In this document: piece by piece, positions 1 to 64,000 of the stretch
Layout of the letters: every line of letters starts with the position of its first letter
Position numbering within the stretch: the first letter of the stretch is position 1
NCBI RefSeq assembly: GCF_034702125.1
Contig: NC_085880.1
Coordinates: forward strand, 19,219,528 to 19,283,527
DNA from: Engraulis encrasicolus
Lineage: Eukaryota; Chordata; Actinopteri; Clupeiformes; Engraulidae
Length of the DNA: 64,000 bases
Reading direction: 5' to 3'
The notes under the pieces: model-generated
Seen by the model: the letters and a program-made list of their open reading frames with translations, nothing else
Told to the model about the DNA's origin: nothing
Databases searched by the model: none
Program-made: the position numbers and the translations under genes

Positions 1-646
1 AGTGTTTGGTAGCCTATATTTCTGCTAATTGACACAATTTCCTCGTTATCTCCCTAAACAAAATGTCATCAAAGTGAAGGGCAAGGTGTCCTGGGTCATT
101 GTAGAGATGTGTCATTCTGATATGTGTCTGTCATTGTAGGCCTACATGGCTGTGGTCAACAAAGGGGGCGAGGGCGAGAGAAAGAGGGAGCGGGTCAAGT
201 AGAGCGTTTGAGTTTCTCTTCTCTGTGTGATGTGTTGTTTATCCCCGTCGCTGTGGCGTGTTTACTTTCGCCACTGTGCGTTTACTTTCGTTCTGTCTGT
301 TTGTCAGGAGGATGTGACTGTGGACACTTCCATTGGCCCAATAGAGCAATGTGTTTACAATATGGTTTATTATTAGCACAAACCGAATTATCCCCTCGTG
401 CCACACTCTGATCAGGACTTAAACGAACGTCGCAAAGAGTAGGCTACAAGCCATTTTTTAACCACGGATATTAAGTGAGGCAAACCAGACACCACATCCG
501 AGTCCACAAACTTTTTTTTCCTAAAGCGGCGGTCTTCTTGCGCGAGTGCGTGACCAAAAGCTCCAGGTAAGATCCTGGAACCAGGAAGTGCAGGCTACAG
601 GGGATCTCCGGTGTGGAGTGAGCGCGGCGGTCGGTGCGCATCAGAC
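1..646 (+). promoter_or_regulatory. tspan15: Upstream region and 5' UTR of tspan15
   Basis: About 650 bases precede the start codon. The part from about 525 onward is richer in CpG and GC (for example around 540 and 620-640), as expected near a vertebrate CpG-type promoter. I see no clear TATA box at a fixed distance and cannot place the transcription start. No coding exon is recognisable here. A 5' non-coding exon further upstream cannot be excluded. Confidence 0.5.
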
Positions 647-55600
<54,954 letters not shown>

Positions 55601-55620
<20 letters not shown>

Positions 55621-56560
55621 GGCAACCAAATGATACAGGCGCCTGCCTGAATTGGACTGAGGCAATGAAGGTCATGACAATCTACTAATACCATCACTGC
55701 CTCTCAGGGCTGGACTGGCCATCTGGGAAACTGGGCATTTCCTGGTGGGCCCTGCACCCTCGTGGGCCCCTATTTTCAGAAATGTCACATTTTTACATTT
55801 CTGAAAATAGGGGCCCATGAGGGTGCTTGGCCCACCGGTGAGTCAGTTCTGTGCCGCTAATTATGAGGGGCCCTTTTAAGTCAAAAGTCCCCGGGCCCTA
55901 CTTCTCCTCCTCTCCAGCCCTGATGGCTCTTCAGAGCACACATGTACAGTACAGATATACGGTATGACATATCTATTCTACAGTACATGCCCGAACTGCA
56001 CTGAGAAAACCAACGGTTTCAGCCCATGACGATCTACAAATACCACAGTACCCCTTGAGAGCATAGACATACTGTACAGTATAGACCATTGACATGTATA
56101 AGTATATGGACAGCGGACTTCTACTGTATTCCATTTAATCGTTTTGAAACATCCGCGATTGATCTGCGAAAATACTTCTGCCCCAAAATTTCCGGAAGGG
56201 TACCTTAGCAACGCTGAGAACATGTGTTGATTGGCTGACACCTCGTTGCGTTTGACTGTCAATCAATAGAATTCTAAAACAATTCTAACCGTCAATCAAC
56301 CCAACTAATAATGCTCATTGGTCATTTAAATAATTAGATTAGGCAATGGCGCTCTACTTTCTTGTTCTGCCCCAAAACATTCTCAAGTCCCGCCTCCAGC
56401 CGTTGCTTCAGTTATGAATCACAGGTACAATGTCCCCTTTATTCAGGTCAGTGGTATAGACATATGGCATATGTATACACATGCCCGAGCAGGACTGAGC
56501 CAGCAAGGTCCATGACAATCCACAAATACCACTAGTACCTCCTTGAGAGCATAGACATGG
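55601..56560 (+). repeat. Four copies of the tspan15 stop-codon region
   Basis: The real end at 55601-55620 reads GCCTGCCCGAACTGGAATGA. Copies begin at 55641 (40 bases on), about 55987 and 56481. All keep a proline-glutamate pair and a TGA in the same place, giving PELE, PELD, PELH and PEQD before the stop. The copies at 55987 and 56481 also share their following 60-70 bases, including AATACCA and TTGAGAGCATAGACAT. An hAT-like MITE (55705-55922) is inserted after the second copy. Confidence 0.75.
55705..55922. mobile_element. CAGGGCTGGACT-ended MITE, copy 4
   Basis: 218 bp between CAGGGCTGGACT and CTCCAGCCCTG, flanked by CTGCCTCT and ATGGCTCT (6 of 8). Inserted into the second stop-region copy, so probably in the 3' UTR. 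Confidence 0.78.
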
Positions 56561-56731
56561 GTCAATGACATTTTTCATTAGACATCAGGTGATGCAACCA
56601 CAGCTAATGCCTCTATTGTATTAATTTATTTGATTAGTTGTTAATTGGTAATTAATGCACACACAACGAATATGCTTTTTATATAATCCGTTAAAAACAA
56701 ACAGAAGAAAAGTTAATGGCAGCATTTAGGT

Positions 56732-57170
56732 CAGGGGTCCCTAAACTAAGGCCCGGGGGCCCGATGCGGCCCGCTATGCCAGTCATCTCTCTGCTCCTCA
56801 CCATTTGAACTGGCCCAAAGAAGCAATCCTATCTTGTCTTGATAGTTTCTCATCTCACTGTAATATAAACAGGCCTACCATTTATATTGTATCACTCATA
56901 AACTGTAAATCACCAAATGTTTCTAACCTTTCCTTGCTATTTTTACATGGTTATCAGAAATTAAAAGGAATACCTGTGGTATTTCAAATAGAAGAAACAT
57001 GTGAAGTACTCACTTCTTTTGCAAATCACTTGTGATGAACTATTTTTGCTAGAAATTATGGCTATAACAGGCAGTGGCCTAGTATTAAAGCCCACATGAT
57101 TGATCCGGCCCCTGATGACAGTCAGGAACGATAATGTGGCCCCCAGAGAAAAAAAGTTTGGTGACGCCTG
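56732..57170. mobile_element. hAT-like element with perfect 8-bp target duplication
   Basis: 439 bp between CAGGGGTCCCTAAACT and AGTTTGGTGACGCCTG, flanked by ATTTAGGT at 56724-56731 and 57171-57178. GGCCC-rich tips and AT-rich middle. Confidence 0.87.
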
Positions 57171-57471
57171 ATTTAGGTCAATGATGGCCTTAGCTGTGGT
57201 TTCCTTAGCTGTCGTTGCACCAACCTGAAGCCTACTTCTAAAAAATGCCAATGACCCACATGTTATGACATATACAGTATGTCTATCTATCTATGGTTGA
57301 GGTTGCGGGTTGATTTCCTCAGCCTACTAGAAAAACAACATGGATAACGGCACAAGGGGATATGAAGATTAAATGGCTTCCTGGTGTGTCAAACTATATG
57401 ATTTGATTTCATGACGTGTGTGTGTGTGTGCGAGTGCATGTCTGCACGCATTTTCATGAAGTGTATGTGAG

Positions 57472-57502
<31 letters not shown>

Positions 57503-57916
57503 TAACCTGGCTGCCAATTGAAGGCAGCTATACCCTATCTAGCTAGCGGCTCAGGGAGACTCTCTTCTTTTTCTGATCTTGCCAAAGGTGCGTCAATCAA
57601 TGGGATTTTGTTTTTGCCATTTTAAGGTTTTGTGTATATTTTGTTTGGGAATAAACATAAAGGGTAAAATGTTCAAAACAACAAAAAATTTGTCACTTCC
57701 AACATGGAAAATGACATCTTTTCATTTACGGGATTTGGGAAGATAGTGTGGGATTATTGAATGGTACATTTTTGTCTTTCTTTTTGTGACTGTTGTGACT
57801 GGGTCTTAATTTCTGTAGTGATGAACAAAGTGAGTTTGTCCCATCAATGCACACTCCAAGTGCCAAATACCAGAATTAATCTGCACACACAAGATGAACA
57901 TGTTACTCAGGTTAGA

Positions 57917-58072
57917 ACCCATCCACAACACTTTCACTACCCCGTGTCTTGCCTGCTATTTGCGGTATACAAAACTACTTTTTAGTTTAAAAAAACCCAT
58001 CCACAACACTTTCACTACCCCGTGTCTTGCCTGCTATTTGCGGTATACAAAACTACTTTTTAGTTTAAAAAA
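57917..58072 (+). repeat. 78-bp tandem duplication
   Basis: ACCCATCCACAACACTTTCA to TTTTTAGTTTAAAAAA occurs twice in a row with no base change that I can see, apart from the A-run length. Very recent. Confidence 0.92.
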
Positions 58073-58756
58073 AACCAAAAACAAATGTCAAGAGGGCTCT
58101 AAATGTAATGTGTTGCGCATGATCTACTCTGACTATACTAGCACGTTCCATATCTGTGGTATATGACCTTGAAAAGATATTGCAGTATTTTGTACAAGCA
58201 ACGCATGCTTTTATGGCTTGGGAAATACTACTTGCAACCATGATGTTTGTATTTTGAACTTGGCTTGCCTTCTTCATCTTAATGTATTTCGCGCTGTATA
58301 CCACTACGCCAAATTACCATGCTGCATTACCATGCTAAATATGAAGAATTAGCTGTGACGACAATTAATCTTTAATTAATTAATCTTTTAAGTCATGTTG
58401 TGCTGCACTAAGTTTAAGCTCTTTATAGCCTTTAAAGTGCCACTCCTTCAGCCTATAAATGTAACCTCCGTTTGCCTTGATGGCCTGACATTTAAAAGGA
58501 TGAATATTTTGTATCTTTTCTATCTTTTTTTGTATCTTTTTAATACATTTTGCTGTCCATGTGAAACAGTTTTCTACATTGACTTGATGCTGGTCAGTAA
58601 TGGAGCTGTAATTACTCGTCATAGCCACTCTAGTAACTCTGCTGTAATGGTCATAGCCACTGTAGTGATAATGGAGCTTTAATGGAGCTGTAATGGCAGT
58701 AACCACTGTAACAGGAACATTTCTCCTTTTCCCTTTAAAAGTGCACTGGACTAATT

Positions 58757-58908
58757 GAATGAAAAATGTATGCACACTTGAATCCTTTTTAGTTCTTATA
58801 CTTGCCAAGCTTTTGGTCAAAGATATTCACTACCACCGACCACTACTTCACTCCTACCATCTTGAATGTTGGTCAAAGGATTCAAGTGTGCAGACATTTT
58901 TTTCATTC
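58757..58908. repeat. Small foldback, about 33-bp arms
   Basis: GAATGAAAAATGTATGCACA at the left pairs with the right arm ending TGTGCAGACATTTTTTTCATTC. The loop is about 84 bases. Confidence 0.7.
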
Positions 58909-59305
58909 GATATTCACAGGTCTTGCTTATGTGTGGTACCTTTTAGTTGCGAGTGTGGTGTAATCTGTCTACGTACACTGGACTTGGCACCTCTAGGCAC
59001 TCTCACCAGTCAAAGATGTGTGAAATGCATCATCTACTTTCAGCCAAACTATTACTACTAGTACTACTAGGCATTCGTCAGGACGTGACCTGCACATTGT
59101 CTTTTTTCCTAAATGGTTTTCTTGCTTTTAATGTGTTAGTGTTTTGTTATTTGAATCTTTCATTAATTCCATCATGCCATTTATTTTTAATGTGTGTGTG
59201 TGCGTGCATGTTTATGTGAATGTTTGTGTGTGTGTGTGTGCTTGCAATCATATTTAGTTGTACCTGGATAGTACGTGTATGTACAGTTTGGCCTGTTGTT
59301 GACTA

Positions 59306-59311
59306 AATAAA
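59306..59311 (+). terminator. Candidate poly(A) signal
   Basis: AATAAA in a CTAAATAAAAGATG context, with GT-rich sequence before it (59170-59240). It is the best-looking signal downstream of the tspan15 stop, but 3.7 kb away. An earlier AATAAA lies at 57650. Confidence 0.35.
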
Positions 59312-59339
59312 AGATGTTTTGCTACATGTGAGATTTCTT

Positions 59340-59495
59340 TAGTGGCTTTTGTAATACCTCTGGCCGCCCTGCTGGCTTTCTCTGCGTAGTGCCCATGTCT
59401 CTGTAAATATTTCACTTGGAGCGCTCTTCCAAATAATCATTGTATCTCTACACATCTCTGTCTCTGTCTCGGCCTCCCTCTCTTTTTCTCTATCT

Positions 59496-59546
<51 letters not shown>

Positions 59547-61100
59547 ACACACACACACTTGACCCTACTTGTCACGTACAGTATGCTGTTCTGCTGTCAG
59601 TGTTTTTCTTCCTAAGAACTGCAAGACTCCATAACATGTTTTAAGAATCTATTCATGACAGCTTTTTAAACATAATGATGTCATCAGCTTCATCGTGGGG
59701 CAGATCTCTGGTCCAGATAGTATGGCTGAGGCAGACCTGAGAATGATGTTAAGGCGAAGGGCAACTTTCAACAAAACAAATGCGACATCACCCAGTGAAG
59801 GAAACAGCACCGGTATACCATAGTCAAAACAAACCTGGTCTTTTTCAACGGTGTTGCACCCAATAAGAGTCAACTCAACAAGGCTCTGCTTATTGGATTG
59901 GCTGTGCAGCAGTGTGTGTGGATGGCTAACATGCACACACTCGGCCACTCTGGGAAGAATGTGTTGTTGGCATATTTATGACCTGTCGTCTTGTGTCACC
60001 TAACGGTGGACGGGGCAGCTCCTTTATTTCAATGATAGTCCAGCTCCACAGCTCCATGCCATGGCTCAGGATGACTCACGCACTCTGCTTCTGCTTTTTA
60101 TTTATTTCCAGATCCTCCAGATGCGTTCATACCTGAGTGCAGTCAGTGTTAGTATAGTATATAGAGTACAGTCTCCCACATACAGTAGTACATACGGTAC
60201 AATAAATAAAATACCAGATTATTTAGGGTTGATGTCGATGCCTGATCTAATATTCCATTTAAAATCAAGTCAAGTCAAGTCGGCTTTATTGTCACTTTCT
60301 TTACATGCGCTGGTCATACAAAGAATTGAAATTACGTTTCTTGCTTTCCCATGCAGACATAGATATACTTTATATAGACATAGACAGTATAGGCTACATA
60401 GAAGGATACACAAACAGTACACCTAGAGTACACATACAGACATTTTAAGTACAAGACTGGACAACAGAAGACATACAGAGAACATATATTAATAAAAAAA
60501 GAGGTATTGTTGTGCAATTTTACTTCAATTATCGAATGGCGGTACGACAGGCTGCATTTCCATGGAAAACATGCATGGAACACAAATCTCCTTTTGCATG
60601 TGAAATGGGGAAGTTCTTTGGAGAGTCATGCAGCTGCCATGTTAGTTTTACATCCTTAAGGGACGAGCTTTCCATTTTCCGAAATATCTTGTGTGTGTGC
60701 TGCTGTCAGGAAATCCCTGGGCTTTTCTCGGCATCAGAAAGCAATAACAAGTCACCTGCTGCTGCCCCCAATACAGTGGGTAGGAAAAACAGCACTGAGA
60801 CTTTCTACATTACCCATGTGAATTCAGAGGTTTGAATAAAATGCACACGACACGATCATGTCAAACAATAGAAATGTCACTTGTAGCTGGGAGCAAGCTT
60901 CACTCAGTGCTCCTGAAATGTTAAGGGTGCTGACCCAAATGATGGATTCAAATATAACAGGAAAAGGTCACACCTTGCAGCATCAACTGTGTTGTTATTG
61001 CCTGTTGCACAGACATGTAGGGTACGCCATGTGCCTTCTTCAGCGTGGCAGGTGCACCCCTTTTTTGTTTTGTTAAACCATAAAAGTGCACTGGCACTAG
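59340..61100. other. Intergenic region with short repeats only
   Basis: A CT tract at about 59500-59542 followed by a short CA run, and a fish dispersed repeat near 60260-60340 (AAGTCGGCTTTATTGTCACT, GAATTGAAATTACGTTTCT). No gene recognised. The open frames here are short and have no known motif. Confidence 0.6.
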
Positions 61101-61615
61101 CAGAGGTGTATGAAGTAGAAGTACTGCCCTACAAAGGCAAAGTGCAGTATCCGTGTCGACATGGAAACTGAGAAAAATGCCTTCAAAGTTGGTCCAGGCA
61201 GACAGATGTAGAGACACTCAATGTTGCGAATTTTTTCCTTTTTTATTTGGCTACAATGCCTACGCGTTTCGGCCCTTATGGCCTTCTTCAGGGCGTATCA
61301 AGAGTTCCCTTCAAAGTTTTCATACCGTCTAGCCACAACAGGTTCAGAATGTAAAAAGAAAAAACACAAGGGACGTTTTCACCTCTGTTGTACCTGCAAT
61401 TTGTTTGGCTGGTGGGTTTGAAAACTTTAAAGGCATTTTTAAGTTTCAATGTTGGCGTAGTTACTGCACGTTGCCTCTGTAGGACAGAGTACTGTTACTA
61501 ATTTACGTACGCAACAATTACTAGTAGGATATTATACAGTTGCAGCTAATGTCATGCTACTAGTGTTGTAATTGCACCTGTAACAGTACTTCTATTTCTA
61601 ATTTATACACCTCTG
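61101..61615. mobile_element. Degraded hAT-like element
   Basis: CAGAGGTGTATGAAGTAGAA at the left and TTATACACCTCTG at the right, like the ends of 28885-29756. Flanks GGCACTAG and GGAACTTC match weakly. A CGAAACGCG-motif element lies inside at 61230-61310 (minus). Confidence 0.6.
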
Positions 61616-61641
61616 GGAACTTCTATTGGAACTGTAAAATA

Positions 61642-63004
61642 CACCGTGTCCCAAAAGTTTGTGCACTCCAATGGGCAACATTGTTGTCTGTTCATCTCCA
61701 AAACGGGTTGCACCTGTTCAGCCAGGTGTTGTGAGGTTGTTTAATTAGTTCATCTGTTTGTGATTGGCCTATAAATTTCTTGGTTGACCATGAAGCATGT
61801 CACTGAGAGAACCTTTTTGGTAGTCTTGCCACGATGACAAAACAAAAATCTGGAAAAGCTGCACTTTCACAATCTCAAGTCCGTGCTCAAGCCATTGCTT
61901 TGCGCAGGGCATGGAAAACTTGCAGGGAGGTAGCTCAGGACCTTGGCAGAAGCATAAGATGGGTGAAGAAGTGGTGGCAGAGATACCAGAGCTGTGGCTC
62001 CCTTGAAGACATGCCTCGTGCAGGTCGCCCCTCAGTTCTGAGTTCAAGGGCCAAGGACCTCATTCGCAAGGCCAAGGGAAAAAAGAGACACCAATCCTGC
62101 CGCAGACTCAGTCGAAGACTGAAGAATCTTGGGGAAGCAGTCTCTAAGAACACCAATCCATCGTTTTCTGACTGAGAAAATGGGTCTGAGAGCATTCCAA
62201 AAGACAGCGGATTCCTCTCCTTACCAAACTGCAAAAGGAGAAGCGACTTGCTTTTGCGAAGAGGTATGTTAAAATGACCCCAAGATAATGGAAATTTTGG
62301 GGTTTTTTCTCTGATGAGTGCCCTCTCTACTTATTTCCAATCTCCTAATAGTCAAAATGACCGCATTTATACTGACAATCGAATAAAAGTGCCACCTTCT
62401 GAACAGGTCAAGTTCAGCCCCATGTGATGGTTTGGGGGGCAATGTCATCTTCAGGGCTGTCAGAATTGCATGGTGTACCCCAGGGCACCACCATCAATGC
62501 TGAGTATTATGTTAAGAGCATTCTCCAGCCAGTGCTACTTCCTATTCTCACCAGAAAGAAGAAATCAGGCCCTGTCACAGGTAGGAAGATGTTCAACAGG
62601 CGTTCGGAAATGGTCTTCGTGCAAGATGGTGCCCCTGCACACACTGCTAAAACAACTCAGCAGTGGTGTTCTGAGCAGCTTCCTGGCTTTCTGAGCAAAG
62701 TGGAATGGCCACCCAACTCCCCGAACCTCAACCCGATTGAGAACTGCTGGGGTATCCTGAACAGTCGGGTCTTCCACAGCCCACCTCCTACCACCATGAA
62801 GCAGCTCACTGCGAGGGCTGTGCGGGAGTGGGGCAACATTGAGCCTTCCATTCTGAAGAACTTAGTGCATTCTATGCCCGACAGGCTGAAGGCAGTAATT
62901 AAGATGCGGGGGGGACACACTGGCTTTTGAATAAATGCATTTTGTTGAATATTCACAATCTGAGTTGACTTTTTCTGCGGTGCACAAACTTATGGGACAC
63001 GGTG
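61642..63004 (+). mobile_element. Tc1/mariner-type transposon, broken
   Basis: 1363 bp between CACCGTGTCCCAAAAGTTTG and CAAACTTATGGGACACGGTG, flanked by TA on both sides (61640-61641, 63005-63006). It encodes a transposase on the plus strand that is frameshifted and carries stops, so the element cannot make its own transposase. The ends look well preserved and could still be used in trans (inference). Confidence 0.92.
61834..62930 (+). pseudogene. Tc1/mariner transposase, inactivated
   Basis: The N-terminal part (61834-62175) holds a paired-type helix-turn-helix region (VAQDLGRSIRWVKKWWQRY) and a basic linker. The frame shifts near 62155 and then has stops near 62272 and 62350. The catalytic core resumes at 62424 (MMVWGAMSSSG), with VFVQDGAPAHTA carrying the second aspartate and WPPNSPNLNPIENCWG the glutamate. 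I count 37 residues between them, so DD37E-like rather than the usual DD34E of Tc1. The first aspartate is probably in FSDECPLY in the damaged middle. Ends at TGA 62928-62930. Confidence 0.88.
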
Positions 63005-64000
63005 TAGACCATTATCAAAAAATGCTCCATCTTGTTTGGATAGACATACGAATACTTTAAAATAATATCTCTAAAACAAATATTTTTAACACAGATAAAC
63101 ATACTGCGTGCAGAGCAAGCTCATCAAAGTAGCCTACCTTTGATTTATTTTTCTGTTACACACATTTCACAGTGACCTTTCTTTAAATAATGTACTCTAA
63201 GCCTTTCATTAAATCAAAATAAGGCATAACAGAACTGATGTGTTTTAGGATGGTCTTGACCAGACAGTGGCAAATCAAAGCTAAAATGTTATGCTGGTCT
63301 GTGATTTCCCAAGAAGACTCAATTTGGTGAGGAAGGGCAACACTTTTGTCATTATGGACATGACAAAGAAGACCAAGTCTGGCAACAAGTTGTGTACGTA
63401 ATATGGGCCTAATAATAATATGGTAAATCATCTTCAATCAACTGTGTATTTATGTATATTTAGACTGCTACACCAGCACCCCAGGTTCGGTTCCGGCCGG
63501 AGGTCATTTGCCCAACCTTCCCCATCTTTCTCTCCCAAACTCATTTCCTGTCTCTGTGTAACTTTCCTGTCACAATAAAAGTATAAAAAGCCTCCAAAAA
63601 ATATAATAAAGGAGGTGCATTAGCACATCGCCATAGCTTGATTGAACCAAAAAGGCTGTGTTTATGTCCAGGCTCAAGAGGACCCTGCCATGTTGTCCCC
63701 GATGTTTAATGGTCCATATTGTGTACTTTGAGGGGCCAAATACCTTCTTTTCCACTCACAAAAACGACCCTTTAGCTGAGAGCTGATGATGATTTGTAGT
63801 TATGGTTCAGTGGATTGCTCTAGCTCCTTTCAAGACTAACGGTGTGGACAAATGTGCTGTACTGCCACATGTTCACAAAACCACAGTGGTGTAGGCTACC
63901 TTTGGTGGGTCTTAAAATCGTTTGAGGAGTGTTCTTATGGAAAGCATAACAGATGATGTAGTTCTTTATTGCGCGTGTGCGTGTGTGTGCGTGTGTGTGC
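63005..64000. other. Intergenic end of window
   Basis: Apart from the SINE at 63465-63600 and a GTGTGC run at the very end (63972-64000), nothing recognisable. No start of a next gene is visible. Confidence 0.6.
63465..63600 (+). mobile_element. tRNA-derived SINE, 5' truncated
   Basis: B-box-like AGGTTCGGTTCCG, body CTCCCAAACTCATTTCCTG, tail ACAATAAAAGTATAAAAAG. Same family as 14139 and 48466. Confidence 0.68.

Larger units (their letters stand above)
55621..59330 (+). other. tspan15: 3' UTR and downstream region of tspan15
   Basis: After the stop there are stop-region copies, two hAT-like MITEs (55705-55922, 56732-57170), a short GTGC tract (57468-57501) and a 78-bp tandem duplication (57917-58072). 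There is also a small hairpin (58757-58908). AATAAA occurs at 57650-57655 and 59306-59311; the second is followed by T/G-rich sequence and is a reasonable poly(A) signal. The true end of the transcript cannot be fixed from sequence alone, and a shorter 3' UTR is possible. Confidence 0.4.

Noticed and set aside
62565..62956. Minus-strand frames in the Tc1/mariner element
   Set aside because: Shadows of the transposase on the plus strand.

Overview
The window is nuclear DNA of a teleost fish, species not resolved. The evidence is one widely spaced vertebrate gene, very long GT/CA and CT/GA microsatellites, tRNA-derived SINEs, an L2-type LINE 3' end, a Tc1/mariner element and many small hAT-like elements. 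There are no operons, ribosome binding sites, CRISPR arrays or bacterial-style genes. One N is present at 10249.

The window holds one gene I can support, complete on the + strand: tetraspanin-15 (tspan15). Eight coding exons join into 292 codons (647-727, 13616-13801, 21899-21973, 24606-24701, 29922-30038, 45875-45925, 46814-46930, 55465-55620). Every junction is phase 0 with GT/AG borders. The protein has four membrane segments, a CCG motif and eight cysteines in the large extracellular loop, the signature of the TspanC8 group. In characterised species this group escorts the protease ADAM10 from the ER and steers its substrate choice.

Layout: 1-646 is promoter and 5' UTR. Intron 1 (728-13615) holds hairpin and hAT-like MITEs, an L2 LINE end, a MITE with about 215-bp inverted ends, SINEs and three long microsatellites. 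Intron 2 (13802-21898) starts in a CT tract and is rich in SINEs and hAT-like MITEs. Intron 3 (21974-24605) starts with a tandem array of copied splice donors. Intron 4 (24702-29921) has a 175-bp GAGT tract and an hAT element with a broken transposase. Intron 5 (30039-45874) has a 3.2-kb recent tandem duplication. Intron 7 (46931-55464) starts with a second MITE related to the one in intron 1. Downstream of the stop codon (55621-64000) there are more MITEs, candidate poly(A) signals and a broken Tc1/mariner element (61642-63004).

The least expected structure is a set of degenerate copies of the gene's own exon edges lying beside the real edges. They occur at the 5' edge of exon 2 (12950, 13365, 13463), the 3' edge of exon 3 (five further donor copies to 22217), the 3' edge of exon 5 (30221-30395) and the stop-codon region of exon 8 (55641, 55987, 56481), with a weaker candidate for exon 6 at 30603. 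The exon 2 copy at 12950 differs from the real exon over 11 codons only at synonymous third positions, next to an intact-looking acceptor. I did all comparisons by eye; no alignment or database search was run.
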